The notes beneath the pieces are model-generated. The model worked only from the letters and a program-made list of their open reading frames with translations, did not search any database and was not told where the DNA came from. This document shows, in pieces, positions 33,860-43,100 of a DNA stretch of 64,000 nucleotides (position 1 is its first letter; every line of letters starts with the position of its first letter). The stretch covers positions 5,084,001-5,148,000 of the forward strand of contig JBGAFV010000001.1 in the NCBI GenBank assembly GCA_044227095.1, given 5' to 3'. This DNA is from JACMLD01 sp044227095. GTDB taxonomy: Bacteria > Bacteroidota > Bacteroidia > Chitinophagales > Chitinophagaceae. The translations under genes and the position numbers were made by a program.

Positions 33860-34483
33860 TTATATGCTAATGGCCGATACAAATGCCGCTGCATTTGCGG
33901 CAAGTTTTTTAAGATAAGCATCGTTTACTTTTTCTTTACTATCTACCAGCGCAGTTCCAATACCAAAAGCAACGCCACCTGCCTGCATAAACGCAAGAAT
34001 GTTAGAAAGGTTTACACCGCCAGTTGGCATTAATGGTATATGAGAAAGCGGGCCCCGTAAATCTTTTATATACTGCGGACTACTGGCCGGAAATACTTTT
34101 ACAATGTCTGCACCTGCAGCATGCGCTTTTACAATTTCTGTAGCAGTATAAGCACCAGGTATGCTAACTGCATTATGCTTTTTTGTAGTGGTAATTGTAT
34201 CAACATCCAAGGAAGGGGAAATAATAAATTGTGCGCCGGCATCAATGGCTTTTATTGCATCGGCGGCGCTTAATACAGTACCCGCACCGGTTAGCATACT
34301 GTTATTAAAAACCGTAGCTGTATTTTTTATTACCTGCAATGCGTTGTCGGAATTAAGCGTAATCTCTACAGCTCTTACACCGCCATCGTGCAATGCATGT
34401 ACAATATCAATTACATCATCGGGGCGGGCACCACGGATGATAGCAACAATTTTATGTTGTTTAAGTAGATCGTTTATATTCAT
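33860..34483 (-). CDS. 2-keto-3-deoxy-6-phospho-gluconate/galactonate aldolase
   Basis: A 207-residue class I aldolase of the KDPG/KHG family. R17 in IIRG, E40 in VEITL (proton shuttle), GAGTV (67-71), the Schiff-base K129 in DIVKVFPAS and PTGGV (153-157) are all present. It splits the phosphorylated keto-deoxy sugar acid into pyruvate and glyceraldehyde-3-phosphate. Pairing with DgoK favours the galactonate version (DgoA-like), but eda-type enzymes often accept both epimers, so I give no symbol. It follows the PhyH gene by 56 bases on the same strand. Confidence 0.9.
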   Translation of the reverse strand: MNINDLLKQHKIVAIIRGARPDDVIDIVHALHDGGVRAVEITLNSDNALQVIKNTATVFNNSMLTGAGTVLSAADAIKAIDAGAQFIISPSLDVDTITTTKKHNAVSIPGAYTATEIVKAHAAGADIVKVFPASSPQYIKDLRGPLSHIPLMPTGGVNLSNILAFMQAGGVAFGIGTALVDSKEKVNDAYLKKLAANAAAFVSAISI

Positions 34484-34539
34484 ATACCGGTATTAAAAAA
34501 CCGGTTGGTAAGATAGTTATTTTCTTCTTGAGATATTGC

Positions 34540-35358
34540 TTACAACAACAATGGATTTAATGCCGATGCAGCATAAGAGCCGGGTGTTAATCCGCCTAAC
34601 CATCTTTTCCTGTCTGCCTCCTGGTGTTCGTTTTTTGGTTTGGTAACGGTAGCACCATCTGCAAAATATATAATGGTCATTACTTCCCTTGTAACTTTAG
34701 ATGCGTTGCCCGGTGCATTGTGCAATGTCCATCCATAATGCCAGGTAGCATCCCCGGCCTGCATAGATTGTGCACGGGTAATGGCAAAGCCTTTGTCTTT
34801 TATATGCTTTTCCAGCAAAGCTTCAGATTCATCAGAAATAGCCACGTTCTCTACAAAACCACCTGTGTGAGATTGCGAAGCAAAAGTGAGCATACCCATA
34901 TCTTCATCAATATCTATCAATGGCATCCACATGGTAACAGTATTGGTGGTGCTTAATGGCCAGTAATACTGATCCTGGTGCCAGGGCGTAAAGCCGCCAC
35001 CTGCTTCTTTGTACAAAGCCTGGTCGTGGTACAACCGAACATTTTCTACTCCCAAAAGATCTGCTGCTATTTTTGCAAATCGTTTTGCCAATGTATATTT
35101 TCTTACGTCTTCATCTACCTCCCACAAATTCATAACCTGCAAAAAAGCTTTGCCATAGGTATCACGTTCTTCCATCTTTCTTTTTTCTGTATTGAACTTG
35201 TATGCAGCTTCATTAATAACACCGCGGTATACACCCGCTTCTTCTTTTGATAATACATTCTTTATAAGCGTATGCCCGTTTTTACGGAATGCCTGTTCCT
35301 GGAGAGGATCGATAGTAATAAAATTGTCCAATGCGGGTAACAATGCTGTTTTGTTCAT
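34540..35358 (-). CDS. Phytanoyl-CoA dioxygenase (PhyH) family Fe(II)/2-oxoglutarate oxygenase
   Basis: A 272-residue cytoplasmic protein with the double-stranded beta-helix oxygenase site: H127 and D129 in WHQDQYYW, H213 in TLHNAPGN and R224 as the probable 2-oxoglutarate anchor. AGDATWHYG precedes the distal His. Bacterial PhyH proteins hydroxylate varied small molecules, so the substrate is open. It heads a leftward PhyH-aldolase-dgoK set and is divergent from an AraC regulator, an arrangement typical of a regulated catabolic operon. A role in sugar-acid or ether/methyl removal is speculation. Confidence 0.88.
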   Translation of the reverse strand: MNKTALLPALDNFITIDPLQEQAFRKNGHTLIKNVLSKEEAGVYRGVINEAAYKFNTEKRKMEERDTYGKAFLQVMNLWEVDEDVRKYTLAKRFAKIAADLLGVENVRLYHDQALYKEAGGGFTPWHQDQYYWPLSTTNTVTMWMPLIDIDEDMGMLTFASQSHTGGFVENVAISDESEALLEKHIKDKGFAITRAQSMQAGDATWHYGWTLHNAPGNASKVTREVMTIIYFADGATVTKPKNEHQEADRKRWLGGLTPGSYAASALNPLLL

Positions 35359-35399
35359 AATGGCGGTTTATTTAAGCATCAAACTAAGTCTATAGCTGC

Positions 35400-35446
35400 G
35401 GGATAAAAAATGCCAAAATTGGCTAAATTGTGGAGTATTTTATCCC
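35400..35446. promoter_or_regulatory. Candidate operator between PhyH and AraC genes
   Basis: GGGATAAAA (35400-35408) and TTTTATCCC (35438-35446) are perfect 9-bp inverted arms. Between them lies GCCAAAATTGGC (35412-35423), a 12-bp palindrome. This lies in the only divergent promoter region of the sugar-acid operon and is a plausible AraC site. No experimental basis. Confidence 0.5.
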
Positions 35447-35488
35447 AAAGAGGTTAAATTCAATCTTAAAAAGCTAAAATTATCAATA

Positions 35489-36352
35489 TTGAAAGCTTCG
35501 TTTGAATCGATACAGCCATCGAACCATACTTCTTTTATTAGCCGTTATTTTGAAGAAGAAAGTTTTTCTGCGCCTTATCATTTTCACCCTGAGTATGAGC
35601 TAACGCTGATTATAAAAGGCTCTGGCAAACGTTACACCGGCACACATATGAATGATTTTGCCGAAGGCGATCTTGTATTGCTTGGCAGCAACCTCCCCCA
35701 TTGCTGGAAATCCAATCCTGTAAATGATGGATCAAAATCTATTTCAATAGTTATTCATTTTCAAAAAGACTTTTTAGGAAAAGATTTTTTTCTTGCACCA
35801 GAAATGAAACGTATCCTTCATTTGCTCAACAATAGTCAATACGGTATACAGTTTACCGGCAATACCATTTTAATTCAGCATAAGATGAAAGATTTGTTAC
35901 ATGAGCAGGATGCATTTAAAAAACTTTTTTTAATGCTTGATGTGCTAAATGAACTTTCTGCCAGCAGAGAATATACTTTACTTGAAAAACAAAATACCCA
36001 AACCGCTTTTCCTTTTAATGAAAAAGAAAGAATACATACAGCTATGGGATATATTGTAGACAATTTTAAAAATAATATTTCGCTAAAAGTTGTTGCTGCG
36101 CTGGTTAATATGACGCCTGAAGCTTTCTGCAAATATTTTAAAAAAATAAGCAGGAAAACTTTTATTGAAGTGGTGAACGATTACCGCATAGATTTTGCAA
36201 TTGGCCAGCTCATAAATACAGAAAAATCTATTGTACAAATTGGGTTTGATAGCGGGTTTAACGATATCTCCAATTTCTATAAAACTTTTAAACACCGTAC
36301 AAAGCTCAGCCCTCTTGGTTATCGAAAAAATTTTGTAAGCCAGGTAAAATAA
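35489..36352 (+). CDS. AraC-family transcriptional regulator with cupin sensor
   Basis: A 287-residue regulator. The only sensible start is a TTG at 35489 (encoding KASFESIQPS); the next ATG would delete part of the cupin. The N-terminal cupin-like domain (about 15-90: YHFHPEYELTLIIKG, GDLVLLGSNLPHCW) senses a small ligand. The C-terminal AraC double helix-turn-helix (about 185-285: LKVVAALVNMTPEAFCKYFKK, then VQIGFDSGFNDISNFYKTFK) binds DNA. It is divergent from PhyH-aldolase-dgoK and probably activates them. Its 3' end is 8 bases from the convergent receiver gene. Confidence 0.9.
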   Translation: MKASFESIQPSNHTSFISRYFEEESFSAPYHFHPEYELTLIIKGSGKRYTGTHMNDFAEGDLVLLGSNLPHCWKSNPVNDGSKSISIVIHFQKDFLGKDFFLAPEMKRILHLLNNSQYGIQFTGNTILIQHKMKDLLHEQDAFKKLFLMLDVLNELSASREYTLLEKQNTQTAFPFNEKERIHTAMGYIVDNFKNNISLKVVAALVNMTPEAFCKYFKKISRKTFIEVVNDYRIDFAIGQLINTEKSIVQIGFDSGFNDISNFYKTFKHRTKLSPLGYRKNFVSQVK

Positions 36353-36360
36353 TTTTTTAA

Positions 36361-36747
36361 TTACGCCTGTACAAACCTGTATATTTTTTCTTTGATGGCA
36401 TTTACATTAAATGGCTTGCGTACATAATCGTCTGCACCACATGTTTGGGCAATATAATCAATGTTATCGTTTGCAGAAATCATTATAACGGGAATGGTTG
36501 ATGTTTTATCATATTCTTTCAGCTTCTTGCAAATATCTCCGCCAGATATTCCATCCATCGTTATATCAAGAAGTATAATATCCGGATGACCATCTACGGC
36601 CATTTGCATAATCCCATTGCCATTAAGGGAAAGTTGAACATCAAATCCAGCTTGCTGCAACTGCATTTTCACCAGTTGCAGCAAGTCATTATCGTCGTCG
36701 GCCACCAGTACTATCTTCTTTTGAGTGTTTACATTCCTTTCATTCAT
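36361..36747 (-). CDS. Stand-alone receiver-domain protein (CheY-like)
   Basis: A 128-residue single receiver: D17-D19 acidic pocket, D61 phospho-acceptor in LLDITMDG, S91 and K111 in VRKPF. There is no output domain and no kinase next to it. It differs from the receiver at 19074 in lacking the charged C-terminal tail. It may serve a hybrid kinase elsewhere. It converges on the AraC gene with an 8-base gap. Confidence 0.9.
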   Translation of the reverse strand: MNERNVNTQKKIVLVADDDNDLLQLVKMQLQQAGFDVQLSLNGNGIMQMAVDGHPDIILLDITMDGISGGDICKKLKEYDKTSTIPVIMISANDNIDYIAQTCGADDYVRKPFNVNAIKEKIYRFVQA

Positions 36748-36993
36748 ACGATAAAATTAAAAGTTATACCTGCAGTATATCAATAATAAAGCCATAGCAT
36801 ACTAGAGGGAATTTTCACAACAGGATTATCACAAATGATGACGGTCATCACCGTTTCAGCTTTAAATCAAACTGGGCAGCCGTATTATATCTTTTTTAGT
36901 TGATTACATGGAGAGAACTGAGAGTAAAATATTCCACAAAAAGTTTGGAAAAAATTACATGAAGCTGTTGGCTTGGGTTTGTTGTACCTATGG
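36748..36993. other. 246-base gap, no gene seen
   Basis: Nothing was recognised apart from AT-rich sequence and a short ATGATGACGGTCATCACCG stretch (near 36836) with a GATGAC/GTCATC palindrome. The promoter of the receiver gene should be on the left side. Confidence 0.35.
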
Positions 36994-38343
36994 CTAAGAA
37001 CCGGGTTGGGACTGTTGCGCAGCCGTTTTCCAGGTATAAATTCTTTTTATTGATGTATTCTTTTTTAGCTTCTCAATACCATCATTTGTTATTTTGGTTT
37101 CATTAAGATTTACTGCTTCCAGATGGGTTAATGAAACCAGCTGTTCAGTTATATTATCGGAAACAGCATTATCATCAAGTCTTAATTTTTCAATATTGGT
37201 AAAAGCATGCAGGAAATCGAGATCTTTATCAGTAAAACTATTGCCAGAAAGGTTTAGCCAAACAATATTTTTTGCAATAAGCTTCAGATCTTCTTTTAGA
37301 TCGGTTATTTTTTTTCCTGAACCTGCAGGTAAAGTCACATCGAGCATAACCGGTTTTTGTAGCATATACCTAACCGTTAGCCCATTGTTTCGAAGCCTTT
37401 CAATTACTGCTTTATCTGCTGTTGGTGGAATATCAGGATTAACTTGCTGTCCAATTGCACTGGAATCATTGTCTGGTAAAGTTTTGCTTAAGCCGAGATA
37501 AAGCGCTATCCTGGGTTTAATTGTTGCACTGTCTTTAAACGCAGCAATTGATTTTCCTTCCGTAGCATTTGCTTTTTCAATCCACCAGCGTATAATTTCC
37601 ACTTCGTTTTTCGTCAGTGGCGTTTTACCATCTGCCGGCATGTATTCTTCATTATCCGGATCTAGTGTTATTCTTTTAAACAATTCACTTTCTGATAATT
37701 TGCCGGGCGTTATTGCTGCCCCGTGTTTGCCGCCTTTTAATAGCGCCGCCAATGTTTTTACTGATAATTTTCCTTTTAGCTTTCCAGCCTGATGACATTG
37801 ACCACAGCGACTTATCAACATAGGTTGTACAACGTCTTCAAAAATCATAGCGTTCTCAACATTGGATGGCCGCGGCCTTTTTTCTTCTGTTAGTGTTTCT
37901 ATAGAAAGATAATTGCTGCCATGCGTAAGCGTTCCGCCCTGGTGGCCGGCATAACTTACCAGCAATACTAACGCAATAAATAAAACAGAAAACAATTTAC
38001 GCGGAACCTTAAGCAACAACTTTCCTTTATTTGTAGTAATAAAAAATAACAGCCCCGCAACAAGCGTAAGCACAATACCCGAAACCATATGGATATTCAA
38101 TGTATCTTCATCGTACCCACCGGCTAACGATAATATATAACCTAAAATACAGGCGGCAAATGCTGCAATAAATCCTGCAAATAAAGTAAAAGATACAGCA
38201 GGTTTCAGGTAGGCATATTTGCTATGATAAGAAAGCAGATCAAAAATCATAGCCAGCAATAAAAAGCCAATGGGCAAATGCACTACCAAAGGATGCAAAT
38301 GCCCTAAAAAACCAGGAATATCAAGAAGAATTATTTTATGCAC
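36994..38343 (-). CDS. Membrane protein with DUF2231-like helices, c-type cytochrome (PSCyt1) domain and LRR tail
   Basis: A 449-residue protein starting with GTG at 38343, just before the first conserved hydrophobic segment. Four membrane helices (about 15-145), with His in HLHPLVVHLPIG, resemble DUF2231-type haem-binding bundles. A Planctomycete-type cytochrome C domain follows, with one haem site CGQCH near 180 and a YMPADGKTPLT motif. The last 100 residues are leucine-rich repeats (LWLNLSGN- and IEKLRLDDN-type). It probably passes electrons between the periplasm and the membrane quinone pool. It is third in a leftward set after DUF1553 and DUF1501, separated by 263 bases. Confidence 0.82.
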   Translation of the reverse strand: MHKIILLDIPGFLGHLHPLVVHLPIGFLLLAMIFDLLSYHSKYAYLKPAVSFTLFAGFIAAFAACILGYILSLAGGYDEDTLNIHMVSGIVLTLVAGLLFFITTNKGKLLLKVPRKLFSVLFIALVLLVSYAGHQGGTLTHGSNYLSIETLTEEKRPRPSNVENAMIFEDVVQPMLISRCGQCHQAGKLKGKLSVKTLAALLKGGKHGAAITPGKLSESELFKRITLDPDNEEYMPADGKTPLTKNEVEIIRWWIEKANATEGKSIAAFKDSATIKPRIALYLGLSKTLPDNDSSAIGQQVNPDIPPTADKAVIERLRNNGLTVRYMLQKPVMLDVTLPAGSGKKITDLKEDLKLIAKNIVWLNLSGNSFTDKDLDFLHAFTNIEKLRLDDNAVSDNITEQLVSLTHLEAVNLNETKITNDGIEKLKKNTSIKRIYTWKTAAQQSQPGS

Positions 38344-38606
38344 GTTTAATAAAAAGTTTGATTGCTGTTCTCCAGCATTTGTTCTTTGGTGATCATTGTT
38401 GTGTCACTCACTTGTACTACAAATCTTTGTTGATCTTTTACATAGAGGAAAAGGAGTTTTTCGCAGAGCAGGAGCCGTTTTCATCCTATTCAACCCACTA
38501 ATCCTGTAAATCATGGTTCAGACAATCTTAAAAATCTGCTCAATCTGCGTTCTATTGTCTTAACGCCGTGGTTGGTGCCCCCACCGACCAATAAAGCTTA
38601 AAGCAA
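38344..38606. other. 263-base intergenic gap between triad genes
   Basis: It holds dispersed-element copy D and, near 38530-38562, the minus-strand form of the GGAACGCAGATT repeat also seen at 2226 and 61694. No gene. Despite the same direction of transcription on both sides, this gap suggests a separate promoter for the cytochrome-domain gene. Confidence 0.5.
38393..38417 (-). repeat. Dispersed element, copy D
   Basis: On the minus strand this reads GTACAAGTGAGTGACACAAC, identical over 20 bases to copy A. It lies 50-75 bases upstream of the cytochrome-domain gene and in the same orientation. Confidence 0.6.
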
Positions 38607-40124
38607 TCACGATAAAACACCCTTCACTACTTTACCATGCACATCGGTTAACCGAAATCTTCTCCCTTGAAATTTATACACTAGTCTTTCATGATCAATT
38701 CCCATAAGGTGCATCAGCGTTGCCTGGAAATCGTGCACATGCACGGGGTCTTTAATAATATTGTAACTGAAATCATCGGTTTCACCATAAGTAGTTCCGG
38801 CCTGCACACCTGCACCTGCCATCCACATGGTAAAGCAACGGGGATGATGATCCCGGCCATAATCATCCGCAGTTAATTTTCCCTGCGAGTAAACAGTACG
38901 TCCAAATTCACCACCCCAAACTACCAATGTATCTTCCAGCAGCCCTCTTCTTTTTAAATCTTTTATTAGCGCTGCTGTAGCCTGGTCAGTTACTTTGCAT
39001 TGTTCTGTTATTCCTTTTGGCAAACCTCCATGCTGATCCCAACCCTGGTGGTACAACTGAACAAACTTTACATCTTTCTCCAGTAATTTTCTTGCCAATA
39101 TACAATTTGCTGCATACGTTCCCGGGTCGCGGCTACCGGGGCCATACATATCAAACACATCATCCGGCTCTTTTGATATATCCATAACTTCAGGAACAGA
39201 TGTCTGCATGCGGTATGCCATTTCGTATTGCGCAATGCGGGCCTCTACTTCAGGATCGCCATAAGCTTCATTCTGCAATTGATTTAGTTTGGTAAGATAG
39301 TCAAGCATTTCTTTTCTATCTGCTCCATCATATCCATCTGGGTTATTGAGGAACAACACAGGATCTTTCCCTGACCTGAATTGAACGCCCTGGTATTTGG
39401 ATGGTAAAAATCCATTGCCCCATAACCTTGCATACAATGGCTGATCCTTCTGTCCGTTTTTAGAAACCAGCACAATAAACGAAGGAAGATTTTTATTGTC
39501 AGATCCCAAACCATAACTAAGCCATGAACCAATAGAAGGCCGGCCTGGCAACTGGCTGCCCGTTTGAAAAAATGTAATGGCAGGATCATGGTTAATCGCT
39601 TCCGAATACAAAGATTTTACAATGCACAAATCGTCTACTACTTCTGCTGTATGTGGCAATAATTCGCTCACCCATGTTTTGTTTTTTCCAAACTGGTTAA
39701 ATTTAAAAATAGAAGGTGCTATTGGTAAAATGCTCTGGCTGGCACTCATGCCCGTAAGCCGCTGGCCTTTGCGAACAGAATCTGGCAAAGCCTGACCCAT
39801 CATATTGGCAAGACCAGGTTTGTAATCAAATGTTTCAAATTGCGATGGCCCGCCGCTCATAAACAAATACACTATTCTTTTTGCTTTAGGCGCAAAATGA
39901 GGAATGGCACGCAGCATTTCTTCTTCAAAATTTGCTGTGTTATTTTCTGTCAATGGCTTGTTGGTGTTTCCAAAAAGATGATGAACACCCAACAGTGATC
40001 CTGTGGCCAATGCACCCAGGCCCAAAGAAGTTCTGATTAGAAAATTACGCCTGTCGAGGCGCTTGTTCAGCTTTTCAAAATCTTCTGTGTGCAACCTGAA
40101 ACCTTCATTGTGATGATGTGACAT
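38607..40124 (-). CDS. DUF1501 protein with Tat signal
   Basis: A 505-residue protein of the DUF1501 family, which has an alkaline-phosphatase/sulfatase-like fold. The N-terminus carries a twin-arginine signal (DRRNFLIRTSLGLGA), so it is exported folded, possibly with a metal or cofactor. Family landmarks are FMSGGPSQFETFDYKP, QLYHQGWDQHGGLP and VVWGGEFGRT, with RDHHPRCFTMW near the C-terminus. The function is unknown; in Planctomycetes it always accompanies DUF1549/DUF1553 cytochrome proteins. Here it starts 3 bases after the DUF1553 gene ends, so the two are co-translated. Confidence 0.92.
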   Translation of the reverse strand: MSHHHNEGFRLHTEDFEKLNKRLDRRNFLIRTSLGLGALATGSLLGVHHLFGNTNKPLTENNTANFEEEMLRAIPHFAPKAKRIVYLFMSGGPSQFETFDYKPGLANMMGQALPDSVRKGQRLTGMSASQSILPIAPSIFKFNQFGKNKTWVSELLPHTAEVVDDLCIVKSLYSEAINHDPAITFFQTGSQLPGRPSIGSWLSYGLGSDNKNLPSFIVLVSKNGQKDQPLYARLWGNGFLPSKYQGVQFRSGKDPVLFLNNPDGYDGADRKEMLDYLTKLNQLQNEAYGDPEVEARIAQYEMAYRMQTSVPEVMDISKEPDDVFDMYGPGSRDPGTYAANCILARKLLEKDVKFVQLYHQGWDQHGGLPKGITEQCKVTDQATAALIKDLKRRGLLEDTLVVWGGEFGRTVYSQGKLTADDYGRDHHPRCFTMWMAGAGVQAGTTYGETDDFSYNIIKDPVHVHDFQATLMHLMGIDHERLVYKFQGRRFRLTDVHGKVVKGVLS

Positions 40125-40127
40125 ACA

Positions 40128-43100
40128 TTATCGTTTTGTTAAACAGGCATCTGAATTTAATATAGTACTGGCAACAACCGCATTAGCAGCTACCTGTAAT
40201 GAATCAATATTTTTGGCAATTGTATACTCACCAGCATGCAGCCATCCCCTAGCTTTTGCCGGTTGTTCTTTAAATTTCTTTTCTTCTGTTTGCTGAAGCG
40301 CCATTAGCAGATCAATTTCTTTTTGCGAAGGCGATCTTGCTGTAAGTTTTCTGTAAGCAGTAATAACTGCTTCACGTTTATCGTTTGTGCGGAGCATTTG
40401 TTCTCCTATAGCTTTAGCAGTTTCTGTAAATGTGGGATCGTTTAATGTAACCAACGCCTGCAATGGCGTGTTTGTTTTTTGCCTTCTTACCACACAATAA
40501 CTTCTTGAAACGCCATCGAAAGTGGCCAAAGTAGGATTGGGTACCGATCGTTTTACAATTACGTACAGGCTTCTCCGGTATACAGCATCGCCAGAATCGC
40601 GGGTGTAACTTGTATTATTGATTTCCCAAAGCCCATCAGGCTGATATGGCTTAACACTTTTACCACCGATTTTTTTATTTAACAACCCACTTGCCTGTAA
40701 AGCATTGTCGCGGATCATTTCTGCAGACATCCTGCCTGAAGGCCCGCGAGCCAGCAACCTGTTCTCCGGATCTTTTTCCATTAGATCTTTTGAAGCCTGT
40801 GATGCCTGCCTGTATGCAGCAGACATTACAATCAGCTTATTCAGTTTCTTTATATCCCAACCAGATTCCCTAAAAGAAACTGCTAACCAATCCAGCAATT
40901 GCGGATGACTTGGCATCTCACCCTGGTTGCCAAAATCTTCAGCTGTTTTTACAAGACCAGTTCCAAAAAAATTCTGCCACAGCCTGTTCACTTCTACCCT
41001 TGCAGTTAAAGGATGATTTTCATTGGTAAGCCATTGCGCAAGCCCATACCTGTTCTTTGGAAAATTTGCAGGAAAAGGTAATATTGCAGCAGGTGTATTG
41101 GGAAAAACTTCATCGCCCGGCATATTGTAATTGCCACGCTGAAGCACATACGTTTTTTTGGGCGTTGTCATTTCCTGCATCACCATCAACTCCTGCACAT
41201 TAGCCGTAGAGTCAGACAATTCATGCCGCAAACCCTGTAATTTCTTTTCTTCTCTTTGTAACACCGGGTTAATTGCAGAGAGATAATATGCTTTTAGGGC
41301 GGTTGTAGTTTCTTCAGTCAAATTTGTTCCAACAATATTTGCCCAGGAAGTTTTACCAGCCAGTATGCCTGCCTCAAAAGCAGTAAGTGCACGGTTATAA
41401 ACAACTATATCATCAGCCTTACCTCCTTTAAAACCAGATCCGCGCCACCAACCCCCTATTTGCAAGCCGGGTTCTGTTTTGCCACCAAACATAATGTCCT
41501 TCTGCAGTTGATCCATTGTTGTCTCCATGTTCATTATACTACCGTTAAGGTATAACCGTAAACCTTCTGCTTTAGAAGAACCATCGTAAGTAATGGTAAG
41601 TTGTATCCATTCATCCCGTGGTACATCAGCCGTTGATATTTTGGTAATGGCATTAGAAGGAGCTGTATGCGCCATATTCAATTCAAACCTGTTGTTTCTT
41701 ATCATCAAATGATAACCCCGGTAATTGTACAACCGCTCTGCATTGCCCTTGTGCAGTATTACAGCTTCTTTTAAATTTTGTGGAATATTTATCCAAACAC
41801 CGATGCTAAACGGATCAGATTTACTGAACACACCGGCTTGTCCAAGATCCAGCCACGTATCACCAGTAAGTACAAGTGCCTTTCCATTGTTATGTGTTTC
41901 AAAAACAGGTGCATCGCCCGGCTGACCGGTTTCTCTTTTCATAACACCAGTTTGCTTTACATTAACGCTATTTTTTAAAGACCCGTTTTCAAAACTGTAT
42001 TGCGCCTGCAGGTTTGATTGTGGAATTTTTTCGTTTGCCAGTTTTTTATACCCTCCTGTTTGCATCCATTTTTCAAAATCAGGAATAGCTGCTGCTTTTG
42101 CATTGTCAATTACTTTTTGCTGAACTGCAATGTTATTATTAATGAACTGCAGGATCTTTTCTTTCTCGGCAGAAGGCAACATTAATGTAGGCGAGGGCAT
42201 TGCATCATCCCATGATATTTGCCCAGCTTCCTTTACGTTATTGAAGAAACTAAACAGCTCATAATAATTTTTTTGAGAGATAGGATCGAACTTATGATCG
42301 TGGCATTTTGCACAACCAACAGACAAACCCATAAATGCATCGCCAAATGTATTGGTACGATCTACTACATACTCTGCCTGGTATTCTTCTTCAATAATAC
42401 CGCCTTCCATATTTTGCTGATGGTTGCGGTTAAATGCAGTAGCAATGATCATGTCTTTTGTTGGATGCGGCATTAGATCGCCTGCAAGTTGCCATTGAAT
42501 AAAAGTTGAATAAGGCATGTTGCTGTTAAAAGCATTAATCACCCAATCACGATAAGGCGACATATCACGCAACCTGTCTACAGTATATCCATGTGAATCA
42601 GCAAAGCGGGCAAGATCCAGCCAATCTACTGCCATCTTTTCTCCATATTGCGGAGAAGCCAGCAACCTGTCAACCTGTTTTTCATATGCATTAGCCGAAT
42701 TGTCTTTCAGAAAATTATCTGTTTCTTCTATTGTTGGCGCAAGACCGGTGAGATCTAATGATACACGGCGCAGCAAAGTTTCTTTGTCTGCTTCTTTGGA
42801 TGGCGATAATTTTTCTTCTTCCAGTTTGCTGAAAATAAAATTATCAATTGGGTTTATTATTCTTGCCTCTTCTTTTACTTTTGGAACAGCCGCCTTTACA
42901 GGTTTTACAAATGCCCAATGCGGCTTATATACGGCACCATCTTCTATCCATTTAATAAGAATAGCTTTTTCTTTGGCTGTAAGTGTTAAATGAGATTTTG
43001 GCTCCGGCATCATGTATTGCGGATCTGTAGATACAATACGATGATAAAACTCGCTGCCACGCAAGCTTCCCGGTTTAATGGCAACCTTACCGGGGTTTTC

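Noticed and set aside
34161..34496. 111-residue plus-strand frame over the aldolase
   Set aside because: Antisense shadow of an aldolase with all catalytic residues present.
36994..38343. Annotation as a plain leucine-rich-repeat protein
   Set aside because: The LRR is only the last 100 residues; the membrane bundle and CxxCH haem site define the protein better.
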